Positions 16,381 to 23,996 of a stretch of 46,616 bases of DNA are shown piece by piece. Origin of the DNA: Ferrimonas kyonanensis DSM 18153. GTDB lineage: Bacteria; Pseudomonadota; Gammaproteobacteria; Enterobacterales; Shewanellaceae. The stretch spans positions 1 to 46,616 of the forward strand of contig NZ_KE384364.1 of assembly GCF_000425405.1 (NCBI RefSeq), written 5' to 3'. Under the pieces are notes generated by a model that saw only the letters and a list, made by a program, of their open reading frames with translations, searched no databases and was not told the origin of the DNA. Each line of letters begins with the position of its first letter. Position 1 is the first letter of the stretch. Made by a program: the position numbers and the translations under genes.

Positions 16381-16428
16381 AATTAAATTCCTCTGAATGT
16401 CTAAATTGGCCCTCGTGACTGTATCTAT

Positions 16429-16444
16429 TACAGGAAACGTGCCA
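16429..16444 (-). promoter_or_regulatory. sigma-54-type promoter of the psp operon
   Basis: On the minus strand TGGCACGTTTCCTGTA fits TGGCACG-N4-TTGCW, with a perfect -24 element and a GT in place of GC at -12. It is correctly placed: the predicted start of transcription is about 35-40 bases before the pspA ATG. psp operons elsewhere are sigma-54 dependent and PspF-driven, which supports the call. The 120 bases beyond it, up to pspF, should hold the PspF upstream sites, but no clear pair could be picked by eye. Confidence 0.75.
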
Positions 16445-16565
16445 ACTTTTTGCTACCGCTAACCACTTGTTTTAAAGCGAGTTTTTCTGAGGCTTTATTT
16501 TGAGCAAGGGACGCCCTATTATGAATTCCACTAATAATTAGTAAATCACGCTACATCAGGGACCG

Positions 16566-17621
16566 ATGACCAACTCTTTCAAACAAGACAACTTAATTGG
16601 CGAATCCAATGCCTTCCTCTCCGTGCTGGACCATGTGTCACAGGCGGCACCGCTGGACAAACCGGTATTGATCATCGGCGAACGAGGCACAGGTAAAGAG
16701 CTGATTGCCAAACGTCTGCACTTCCTGTCTCAGCGCTGGGAACAGCCTTACATCACCCTGAACTGCGCCGCCCTCAATGAGAATCTACTGGAAAGTGAGC
16801 TATTTGGCCACGAATCTGGTGCCTTTACCGGCGCAGGCAAACGCCACGAAGGACGCTTTGAGCGGGCGCATAAAGGCAGCCTGTTTCTGGACGAGTTGGC
16901 CAACACCTCCGGCCTGGTGCAGGAAAAATTACTGCGAGTCATTGAGTACGGCGAGTTCGAACGGGTCGGCGGCGCCCGCAGTGTCCGCACCGACGTGCGC
17001 CTGATCTGCGCCACCAACGAGGATCTGCCTGCCCTGGCCGAGCGCAGCGAGTTTCGAGCCGACCTACTGGACAGGCTGGCATTTGACGTGATTACTCTGC
17101 CCCCACTGCGTGAGCGCACCGACGACATCCTGCATCTGGCTGACCATTTCGCCATCAATATGGCTCGGCAGCTATCGATGTCGATGTTCCCCGGCTTCAC
17201 CAGCAAAGCCCAGCAGGCACTGCTGGAGTTTGACTGGCCCGGCAACGTCCGTGAACTGAAGAACGTGGTGGAGCGCAGTGTCTACCGTCACAACAACGAC
17301 GCCCTGCCGGTGCATCAGATCATCCTGGACCCGTTTGAGTCCCCCTGGCGACCCGCGCAGAGAATCAAGACTCAGGACCGACAACCGGCCGCGGCCTCAG
17401 CCACTGCAGCCGCCGCAGAGGTCGCCACGCCAACCAGCCCGGCCAGCAACCCGGCGCCGGTGTTGCCACTGGATTTTAAGGACACGGTACAAAACTTTGA
17501 GGTCAACCTGTTGAAACAGGCGCTGGAAGAGAGTCAGTTCAACCAGAAACGTACGGCAGAGGTACTGGGACTGAGTTACCACCAGCTGCGGGGCATCCTG
17601 AAAAAGTATGATCTGTTATGA
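16566..17621 (+). CDS. pspF: PspF, sigma-54-dependent activator of the psp operon
   Basis: 351 residues without an N-terminal sensor domain, as in PspF. The AAA+ domain spans about 8-235, with Walker A GERGTGKE (38-45), the sigma-54-contact loop GAFTGA (85-90) and Walker B GSLFLDELA. A linker rich in Ala/Pro (about 260-300) precedes the C-terminal Fis-type HTH (NQKRTAEVLGLSYHQLRGILKKY). The Ala/Pro linker is longer than in E. coli PspF, which is about 325 residues. It is controlled by direct inhibition by PspA. It is divergent from pspA, and the sap operon follows 69 bases downstream on the same strand, the same arrangement as in E. coli. Confidence 0.97.
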   Translation: MTNSFKQDNLIGESNAFLSVLDHVSQAAPLDKPVLIIGERGTGKELIAKRLHFLSQRWEQPYITLNCAALNENLLESELFGHESGAFTGAGKRHEGRFERAHKGSLFLDELANTSGLVQEKLLRVIEYGEFERVGGARSVRTDVRLICATNEDLPALAERSEFRADLLDRLAFDVITLPPLRERTDDILHLADHFAINMARQLSMSMFPGFTSKAQQALLEFDWPGNVRELKNVVERSVYRHNNDALPVHQIILDPFESPWRPAQRIKTQDRQPAAASATAAAAEVATPTSPASNPAPVLPLDFKDTVQNFEVNLLKQALEESQFNQKRTAEVLGLSYHQLRGILKKYDLL

Positions 17622-17690
17622 AATCAAGCTAATGATCGCCAGCCCCAGCTTTGATACACTAGCCGGATCGCATCGACGTCAGTTAAAAAC

Positions 17691-19295
17691 ATGGCTAACT
17701 TTCGTGCTCTCGCACTGCTGCTGATTCTGGGCTCACTGCTCGGATGCAGCAAGACCGACTCCTCCCTGACATCGGGGCTGGTGTATTGTTCTGAAGCCAA
17801 TCCAGAACTGTTCAACCCGCAGCTGGTCACCTCCAGCAGCACCCTGGACGCCAGCTCCAAGCAGATCTACAACCGTCTGCTGGGGTTTGATGACATCAGC
17901 GGTCAGCTAGTGCCTGAGCTGGCCAGCCGCTGGGAGATGTCTGAGGATGGCCTCAGCTATCGCTTTACCCTGCGCCAGGACGTCTGGTTTCAAAGCAACG
18001 ATCGCTTCACCCCAAGCCGGCCGATGAACGCCGATGATGTGTTGTTCAGTTTTTTGCGCCTCATCGACACCGACCACCCTTACCACCGGGTGAATGGCGG
18101 CCAGTACCCCTTCTTTCAAAGCATCGAACTGGCCGACAACGTACGGGCGCTGAACCGATTGTCTGACCATCAGGTTGAGTTTCAACTGCATCAAGCGGAC
18201 GCTACCTTCCTCACCAACATCGCCACCGATTTTGCCGTGGTGCTGTCGGCGGAGTATGGCGCACAGCTGCAACGGCAGCAGCGCATGGAGGAGATCGATT
18301 ACCTGCCCATAGGTACCGGTCCGTTCCAGCTGGTGAACTACCAGAAAAACCAGTACATCCGTTACCGGCGTCATCCCGACTACTTCGGTGAGCCCGCTGG
18401 CGTCGACCAGCTTATCTACGACATCACCCCGAATGCCACCAACCGCATGATCAAGCTGATTGGCGGCGACTGTGACGTGGCGGCACTGCCTCAGGTGGGG
18501 CAACTGTCGCTGATGCAGGAGTACAACGACCTGCAACTGGAGGCTCAGCCAGGATTCAATGTGGCCTACTGGGCGTTCAATACCCAGAAACCGCCGTTCG
18601 ACCAGTTGCCAGTCCGCCAGGCCCTGGCCATGGCGGTAAACCGGCAGAAGATCATGCAGGCGGTGTATCACAATACCGCCGCTCACGGTCAGGGGATGCT
18701 GCCTCCGATCTCCTGGGCCTATGAGGACCGTGGCACCAGCCTGCCCTACAACCCGGCACTGGCCAAAGCCCAATTGGAACGACTGGGCCTGGGCACGCTG
18801 AGCTTTGATATCTGGGCGCCGCCCATCGGCCGCAGCTACAACCCCAATGCCATCAAGACGGCCGAACTGATTCAACAGGATATGGCCGCCATTGGCGTGC
18901 AGGTGCGCATTGTCAGCTACGACTGGAACCTGTTTACCAGCCGGTTGCGACAGGCGGAACACGATACGGTGCTGCTGGGCTGGAACGCCGACAACACCGA
19001 TCCGGACAACTTCTTTACCCCGTTGCTGAGCTGCAGCGGACTGGTCTCCGGCACCAACCATGCCCGCTGGTGCAACGGCGACTTCGATCGGCTGCTGAGC
19101 GAGGCACGTACCAATGAAGACCGAGCCCAGCGACGCATTCAATATCAACAACTGGAGCAACATGTGCAACAACAGGTTCCGGTGCTGCCCCTGGCGCATG
19201 CCACTCGAACCCTCGGGCGAGTCCGCCAGCTTCAGGGACCGATATTGACCACGGTCGGCGGTATCAAATTTGCCCAGGTTAAACGGGTCGAGTAA
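17691..19295 (+). CDS. sapA: SapA, peptide-binding lipoprotein of the Sap ABC transporter
   Basis: 534 residues of the SBP_bac_5 (dipeptide/oligopeptide-binding) family. The signal peptide ends in the lipobox LLGC with Cys19, so the protein is predicted to be lipid-anchored. The body aligns in order with E. coli SapA: LVYCSEANPELFNPQ, ELASRWEMSEDGLSYRFTLRQDV, MNADDVLFSFLR, ADNVRALNRLSDHQVEFQL, GTGPFQLVNYQKNQYIR, and GFNVAYWAFNTQKPPFDQLPVRQALAMAVNR. Homologues bind cationic antimicrobial peptides, haem or putrescine, so the substrate here is not fixed. First gene of sapABCDF; its stop overlaps the sapB start (TAATG). No strong Shine-Dalgarno is seen at 17691. Confidence 0.95.
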   Translation: MANFRALALLLILGSLLGCSKTDSSLTSGLVYCSEANPELFNPQLVTSSSTLDASSKQIYNRLLGFDDISGQLVPELASRWEMSEDGLSYRFTLRQDVWFQSNDRFTPSRPMNADDVLFSFLRLIDTDHPYHRVNGGQYPFFQSIELADNVRALNRLSDHQVEFQLHQADATFLTNIATDFAVVLSAEYGAQLQRQQRMEEIDYLPIGTGPFQLVNYQKNQYIRYRRHPDYFGEPAGVDQLIYDITPNATNRMIKLIGGDCDVAALPQVGQLSLMQEYNDLQLEAQPGFNVAYWAFNTQKPPFDQLPVRQALAMAVNRQKIMQAVYHNTAAHGQGMLPPISWAYEDRGTSLPYNPALAKAQLERLGLGTLSFDIWAPPIGRSYNPNAIKTAELIQQDMAAIGVQVRIVSYDWNLFTSRLRQAEHDTVLLGWNADNTDPDNFFTPLLSCSGLVSGTNHARWCNGDFDRLLSEARTNEDRAQRRIQYQQLEQHVQQQVPVLPLAHATRTLGRVRQLQGPILTTVGGIKFAQVKRVE

Positions 19296-20326
19296 TGCTT
19301 AACTACCTGCTACGAAGAATTAATCTGTTTGTCCTCACCACCCTGATGCTGTTTGCGGTGGTGTACGCGGTCACCCTGGCGCTGCCGGGTGAGCTGGCAA
19401 GCAACCTGTCTGGCATCGCCGACCCCACCGCAGCCGAGATGGCGCAAATTCAGGACGACTACAACCTGAATCACGGCCCGGTGCTGGGGTACCTCACCTA
19501 CGTGGTAAAGCGGATCAGCGGCGACTTCGGCGTGTCTCTGAACTCCGGCGAGGCCATTGCCGACCAATTGTTGCAAGTGCTGCCAGCCTCGCTGGAACTG
19601 GGAATATTGTCTATCTTCCTGGCGCTGCTGATTGGTGTTCCCATCGGGATGCTGGTGACATTGAGCCGCAATGCCACCCTGCAACGGCTGGTGATGACCA
19701 TCACCCTGCTGGGCTTCTCGGTGCCGGTGTTCTGGCTTGGGCTTTTGCAGATCATCACCTTCGGCATCCAGTTTGACTGGCTGCCGGCGTCCGGGCGCAT
19801 CAACCTGATGTACGACATTCCCGACTTCAGCGGCCTGCTGCTGATCGACATCCTGCTGTCGGATGCCCCCTGGCGCGGTGCGGCCATGATGGACGCCTGG
19901 GCCCACCTGATTCTGCCGATGTCGGTGGTCATGGTGTTGCCGCTGACCATCATCATCCGCATTACCCGAGTCTCGCTGGCGGAAGAGCTGGAGAAAAATT
20001 ACATTCGAGCCTTGGAAGCCCGGGGGATCTCCCGCTACCACCTGATCATGAATCACGCCCTGCCCAATGCCATGGCCGGGGTGATTCGAGTGCTGGGCCT
20101 GCAATTGGGACCCATCGCCAGTTCAACCATCATCGTCGAGTTGCTGTTTTCCTGGCCCGGCGTTGGTGCCTGGCTGGTGGCCGCATTGCGCCAAGGCGAT
20201 TACACCGCCCTGCAGGGGGGGGTACTGGCCATCTCCCTGTTCATCGTATTCCTGAGCATCTTGTTCGACATCGCGCACACGGCGCTCAACCCCATCAGCC
20301 GGAAAGAGATCTATGGGCGAAATTAA
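19295..20326 (+). CDS. sapB: SapB, permease of the Sap ABC transporter
   Basis: 343 residues, DppB-type permease. An N-terminal helix (LLRRINLFVLTTLMLFAVVYAVTL) precedes a periplasmic segment, then five further helices. The cytoplasmic EAA loop reads EARGISRYHLIMNHALPNA (about residues 240-258) and contacts the ATPase. It forms the membrane channel with SapC. The start overlaps the sapA stop by one base and the end overlaps sapC by 14 bases, so the operon is translated as a unit. Confidence 0.95.
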   Translation: MLNYLLRRINLFVLTTLMLFAVVYAVTLALPGELASNLSGIADPTAAEMAQIQDDYNLNHGPVLGYLTYVVKRISGDFGVSLNSGEAIADQLLQVLPASLELGILSIFLALLIGVPIGMLVTLSRNATLQRLVMTITLLGFSVPVFWLGLLQIITFGIQFDWLPASGRINLMYDIPDFSGLLLIDILLSDAPWRGAAMMDAWAHLILPMSVVMVLPLTIIIRITRVSLAEELEKNYIRALEARGISRYHLIMNHALPNAMAGVIRVLGLQLGPIASSTIIVELLFSWPGVGAWLVAALRQGDYTALQGGVLAISLFIVFLSILFDIAHTALNPISRKEIYGRN

Positions 20327-21203
20327 CATTTACTACGAAGAGAAAATCCCCTCTTTGTGGCAGACCATCTGGGACAGCTTTACCCGCAGCCCGTTGGCGC
20401 TGATTGGCCTGTGGTCGATGATGCTGATCCTGTCCATGAGCGTACTGGGGCCGCTGATTGCCCCCTACTCGGCCTCCTACCAGGATCCCAACGCCCTGCT
20501 GGTGCCGCCCTCATGGGCCGATACCGGCACCGTGGAGCACTTCCTGGGAACCGATGATCTGGGCCGGGATCTGTTTTCCCGTATTCTGCATGGCGCCCAC
20601 CTGACCTTTGGCTACGCACTGATCATCGTGCTGTTGTCACTGGTGTGCGGCTTTCTGATTGGCAGCCTGTCTGGGATGACCAAGGGACTGAAAGCCAGTG
20701 TCCTCAGCCACCTGTTGGATACCCTGCTGTCGATGCCGTCGCTGGTACTGGCGATCCTGTTTGCCGCCGTCTTGGGGCCCGGGCTGTCTAATGTCATCTG
20801 GGCCATTGGCTTGTCACTGGTACCGCGCTTTGTGCGTACCATCCACAACGCGGTTCATGAAGAGATGCAGAAAGAGTACGTGGTCGCCGCTCGCCTCGAC
20901 GGCGCCACCGCCTGGCAGGTGTTCTACGACTCGATTCTGCCCAATGTCTGGAACCCGGTGGTGGTGCAAACCACCCTGGCGTTCTCGGTTGCGATTCTGG
21001 ACATCGCTGCCCTGGGCTTTATTGGCCTGGGTGCTCAATCCCCCTCTCCGGAATGGGGCGCGATGATCGAACAGGGTCTGGATAACCTGCTGACCGCCCC
21101 CTGGACGGTCACCATGCCCGGGCTGGCGATTCTGTTCAGTGTACTGGCAACCAACGTCGTCGGTGACGGCCTGCGCCACGCCTTGCTGGAGGGTCGCCGC
21201 TGA
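20313..21203 (+). CDS. sapC: SapC, permease of the Sap ABC transporter
   Basis: 296 residues, DppC-type permease. It has the N-terminal OppC_N segment (SFTRSPLALIGLWSMMLILSMSVLGPLIAPY), the typical HFLGTDDLGRDLFSRILHGA motif, and the EAA loop VAARLDGATAWQVFYDSILPN (about residues 190-210). It pairs with SapB. It overlaps sapB at its start, and its stop forms TGATG with the sapD start. Confidence 0.95.
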   Translation: MGEINIYYEEKIPSLWQTIWDSFTRSPLALIGLWSMMLILSMSVLGPLIAPYSASYQDPNALLVPPSWADTGTVEHFLGTDDLGRDLFSRILHGAHLTFGYALIIVLLSLVCGFLIGSLSGMTKGLKASVLSHLLDTLLSMPSLVLAILFAAVLGPGLSNVIWAIGLSLVPRFVRTIHNAVHEEMQKEYVVAARLDGATAWQVFYDSILPNVWNPVVVQTTLAFSVAILDIAALGFIGLGAQSPSPEWGAMIEQGLDNLLTAPWTVTMPGLAILFSVLATNVVGDGLRHALLEGRR

Positions 21204-22198
21204 TGCACCTGCTTGATATCCGCAACCTCAGCATTGAGCTGGATACCCCCCACGGCTGGCTGGTGGCGGTGGAAAAATTCAGCCTGACGCTGCAGGAGGG
21301 CGAAATTCACGGCCTGGTGGGTGAATCCGGATCCGGCAAGAGTCTGTTGGCGCAGGCGATCATGGGCATCACCGACAAGCGTACTCGAATCATCGCCGAT
21401 CGTTTAAGCTGGCGCGGCCAGGATCTGCTGACCATGTCGGTGAAAAAACGGCGCCAATTGATGGGCCGGGACATCGCCATGATCTTCCAGGAGCCGGCAT
21501 CGTGCCTGGATCCCGGCAGCCGGGTCGGTGGCCAGTTGATCGAAGCGATGCCAACCCCAGAGGGCGTACCCTGGTGGCGCCGCAACCGTGCCCGCAAAGA
21601 GCACGCCATCAAGCTGCTGCACCGGGTTGGCGTCAAGGATCACCAGCGGGTGATGCGTGCATTCCCGTGGGAGTTATCGGAAGGACTGGCGCAAAAAGTG
21701 ATGATCGCCATGGCGGTGTCGCACCGGCCCAAGTTACTGATCGCCGACGAGCCCACCACCGGGCTGGAAACCGCCACGGCGGCTCAGATCTACCGGCTGC
21801 TGTCACAGCTGAACCAGACCAAGAGCGTGGCCATCCTGCTGATCAGCCACAACCTCAACTCGGTGGCACGTTGGAGCCACAACCTCAGCGTGCTGTATTG
21901 TGGTCAGATGATGGAATCCGGCAGCGTTAAGACGCTGATCAAAGATCCGTTCCACCCTTACACCAAGGCGCTGCTGGCCAGTACCCCCAGTGCCAATATG
22001 TCCCTGCTGCCCAAACACCACCTGGATACCCTGGACGGCATGATTCCACCGCTGCAACACCTGCCTATAGGTTGTCGACTGGGGCCTCGCTGTCCCTATG
22101 CCCGCAAGGAGTGCGTCAATCCGCCTCGGATTGCCACCAAGAGTGGCCACGCCTATCGCTGCCACTTTCCCCTGAGCCAAGAGGAGGATGCCCAATGA
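21203..22198 (+). CDS. sapD: SapD, ATPase subunit of the Sap ABC transporter
   Basis: 331 residues. Walker A GESGSGKS is at 40-47 and the Q-loop is in MIFQEPASCLDPGS. The signature motif is the degenerate LSEGLAQ, as in E. coli SapD where it is also unlike LSGGQ. Walker B is LLIADEPTTGLE and the H-loop ISHN. The C-terminal oligopeptide-ATPase extension contains the cysteine motif GCRLGPRCPYARKEC and a final YRCHFPL, which matches the domain in Opp/Dpp ATPases that can hold an iron-sulfur cluster. It provides energy with SapF. E. coli SapD is also needed for Trk potassium uptake. The start overlaps sapC (TGATG) and the stop overlaps sapF (ATGA). Confidence 0.95.
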   Translation: MHLLDIRNLSIELDTPHGWLVAVEKFSLTLQEGEIHGLVGESGSGKSLLAQAIMGITDKRTRIIADRLSWRGQDLLTMSVKKRRQLMGRDIAMIFQEPASCLDPGSRVGGQLIEAMPTPEGVPWWRRNRARKEHAIKLLHRVGVKDHQRVMRAFPWELSEGLAQKVMIAMAVSHRPKLLIADEPTTGLETATAAQIYRLLSQLNQTKSVAILLISHNLNSVARWSHNLSVLYCGQMMESGSVKTLIKDPFHPYTKALLASTPSANMSLLPKHHLDTLDGMIPPLQHLPIGCRLGPRCPYARKECVNPPRIATKSGHAYRCHFPLSQEEDAQ

Positions 22199-22983
22199 CC
22201 GCCCCATTGCTTGAGGTGAAAGAGCTGTCGAAACGCTTTCCCGCCGGCTACCGGCGTTTTCGCAAGGTGTACGACACCGCCCTGGAGCCGATCTCTTTTG
22301 AGCTGTACCCCAATGAGACTCTGGCCTTCGTCGGCGAAGCCGGATCCGGACGCACCACCCTGGCCCGCATCCTGGCCGGCGCCGAAGATCGCAGCAGTGG
22401 AGAGATTCTGCTGGAAGGCAAACAGCTGGAGATGCACGACCATAAGCAGCGCTGCAGCCTGATTCGAATGATTTTCCAGGACCCGACCACCTCGCTCAAC
22501 CCCAGGTTGCGGATTCGGCAACTGCTGGAGGAGCCGCTGAAGTTCAACACCAGCGAGAGCAAAGAGGAGCGGCAGAAAACCGTCAACCGAGTGCTGAAGA
22601 AGGTGGGCCTGTTGCGTGAACATGGCGATTTCTACCCGCACATGATCTCCCACGGCCAGCGGCAAAGGGTGGCCATCGCCCGGGCCCTGATGCTGTCACC
22701 GAAGATCATCATCTCCGATGAGGCGTTATCGGGACTGGACTCGTCGCTGCGGGCTCAGTGCGTGAACCTGTTGCTGGAACTGCAGCAGAACCTGGGGCTG
22801 AGCTACATCCTGATGTCCCACGACCTCGGTTCTGTGCGGCACATGAGCGACCGGATGATCGTGTTGAAACGGGGCAAAATCGTCGAACAGGGTCGCACCA
22901 TGGAGGTGTTTGCCAATCCGCAGCACGATTACACCAAGCGTCTGATTGACGAGCAGATGCTGACCATTGAGCGTCAAGTATGA
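22195..22983 (+). CDS. sapF: SapF, ATPase subunit with Arg in place of the Walker A Lys
   Basis: 262 residues from the ATG at 22195, which overlaps the sapD stop. It is the second ATPase of the Sap transporter. Walker A reads GEAGSGRT (residues 47-54), so the nucleotide-phosphate Lys is Arg. All other motifs are kept: Q-loop MIFQDPTTSLNPR, signature SHGQRQRVAIARAL, Walker B IIISDEALSGLD, H-loop MSHD. SapF in E. coli has the normal GK. The change suggests an asymmetric ATPase pair with SapD, in which the signature is degenerate instead. The stop overlaps the start of a small cysteine-rich gene (ATGA). Confidence 0.93.
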   Translation: MTAPLLEVKELSKRFPAGYRRFRKVYDTALEPISFELYPNETLAFVGEAGSGRTTLARILAGAEDRSSGEILLEGKQLEMHDHKQRCSLIRMIFQDPTTSLNPRLRIRQLLEEPLKFNTSESKEERQKTVNRVLKKVGLLREHGDFYPHMISHGQRQRVAIARALMLSPKIIISDEALSGLDSSLRAQCVNLLLELQQNLGLSYILMSHDLGSVRHMSDRMIVLKRGKIVEQGRTMEVFANPQHDYTKRLIDEQMLTIERQV

Positions 22984-23195
22984 CTGTGGTTCTGCACTCG
23001 ACCCTCACCTGCCCCCACTGCCAGTTTCAGGCACACGAAGTGATGCCGACCGACTGTTGCCTGTGGTTTTATCCCTGCCCAAACTGCAAACAGATGCTGA
23101 CCCCAAAGGCCGGCGACTGTTGTGTTTTCTGCTCTTATGGGACGGTTTGCTGCCCGCCGGTTCAACAAGGGCTATGCGGCTGCTCTAAAAACTAA
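22980..23195 (+). CDS. small cysteine-rich GDCCVxC-domain protein
   Basis: 71 residues with 13 cysteines. The motif GDCCVFC (45-51) gives the family name GDCCVxC-domain (seleno)protein. Additional CPHC (11-14), CPNC (33-36), TDCC and CGC motifs look like metal or redox sites. Some family members carry selenocysteine; here all positions are ordinary Cys codons. The function is unknown; a role in thiol redox or soft-metal handling is only a guess. The ATG overlaps the sapF stop by four bases (ATGA), so it is the sixth cistron of the sap operon. It ends directly in a strong terminator. No signal peptide. Confidence 0.85.
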   Translation: MTVVLHSTLTCPHCQFQAHEVMPTDCCLWFYPCPNCKQMLTPKAGDCCVFCSYGTVCCPPVQQGLCGCSKN

Positions 23196-23221
23196 ACAAG
23201 GAGCCTTACGGCTCCTTGTTT
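23194..23221. terminator. terminator of the sap operon
   Basis: 12-bp perfect stem AAACAAGGAGCC / GGCTCCTTGTTT with a TTAC loop begins at the stop codon of the cysteine-rich gene. On the minus strand it is followed by TAGTTTTT, so it can also serve the convergent acetyltransferase gene. Confidence 0.9.
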
Positions 23222-23280
23222 CAACCCGGCATCCGAACTGAGTTCCGAAAATTCTCGAACTGGAACTCTGATGGTGACAC

Positions 23281-23856
23281 CTACTGACTGCACATTTCCA
23301 CACTTTCCCCTATCTCTAAACGGCGAATGCAGCGGGCCGGTGACCCCGCCATCAGCGTCAGCGGTTCGACATCCCGGGTCACCGTTGAGTTAGCGGCAAT
23401 GACCGCGCCTCGACCGATGGTCACCCCCTGGGCTATCACGACACTGCCGCCAATCCACACATCGTCTTCCACCACGATGGGGCGACAGATGGTCTGCCAA
23501 TTCCGGCGCTGGTGATAATCAAGAGAATGGCCGGCGGTATAAAACTGACAATTGGGGCCAACCATCACATTGCGCCCCAGGGTAATGCGCGCCCCATCGA
23601 GCATGGTCACCCCCATGTTCAGGAAGCAGCGCTCCCCCATCTCGATGTGACGCCCAAACTCACAATGAAACGGCGGCGTAATCCAGCAGCCCTGCCCCAG
23701 AGTCATCAATGACCGAAACTCCTGCTGCGCCTGTTCAACACTCTCGGCGTGGTTGATTCGTTGCTGAGCCTGATAGGCCAGGTGTTTGATGCCGTTGATA
23801 TAGGAATCGCCGCCATCGTAATCCAAGCCCGCCAGCATCTTTTCGTATTCGGTCAT
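23281..23856 (-). CDS. maltose/galactoside O-acetyltransferase family protein (hexapeptide repeat)
   Basis: 191 residues from the ATG at 23856; a GTG three codons upstream is possible but less well placed relative to AAGAG. It has the N-terminal Mac domain (MTEYEKMLAGLDYDGGD) followed by a left-handed beta helix with hexapeptide repeats, for example ITLGRNVMVGPNCQFYTAGHSLDYHQRR, IVVEDDVWIGGSVVIAQGVTIGRGAVIAANSTVT. The catalytic His lies in TAGHSLD. It is similar to Maa/LacA/NodL, which transfer acetyl from acetyl-CoA to sugars, but the acceptor is not known. It is divergent from a LysR regulator across 140 bases, the usual arrangement of a regulated pair. Confidence 0.9.
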   Translation of the reverse strand: MTEYEKMLAGLDYDGGDSYINGIKHLAYQAQQRINHAESVEQAQQEFRSLMTLGQGCWITPPFHCEFGRHIEMGERCFLNMGVTMLDGARITLGRNVMVGPNCQFYTAGHSLDYHQRRNWQTICRPIVVEDDVWIGGSVVIAQGVTIGRGAVIAANSTVTRDVEPLTLMAGSPARCIRRLEIGESVEMCSQ

Positions 23857-23955
23857 TGCAGTCACTCTTCAACATTCCAAGGCACGGTGGTACCCGCCAC
23901 CAACAATGGGATCATTATGGCGTTGAACTGATATCTACAAAAGTGAATTAATGTC

Positions 23956-23983
23956 CGTTATGATTTTCCAAAATGGAATAACG
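23956..23983. promoter_or_regulatory. dyad upstream of the second LysR gene, candidate operator
   Basis: Outer arms CGTTAT (23956-23961) and ATAACG (23978-23983) are inverted. Within them lies a second short dyad, TTCCA-AAA-TGGAA (23966-23978). The site ends 13 bases before the LysR start, in the region shared with the acetyltransferase gene. Operator function is inferred. Confidence 0.4.
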
Positions 23984-23996
23984 TATCGACGCCGCC

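Noticed and set aside
17907-19199. 430-codon open frame antisense to sapA
   Set aside because: It is the mirror of a firmly identified gene with GC-rich codon structure. No ribosome binding site or recognisable domain; His/Gln/Val-rich composition is typical of shadow frames.
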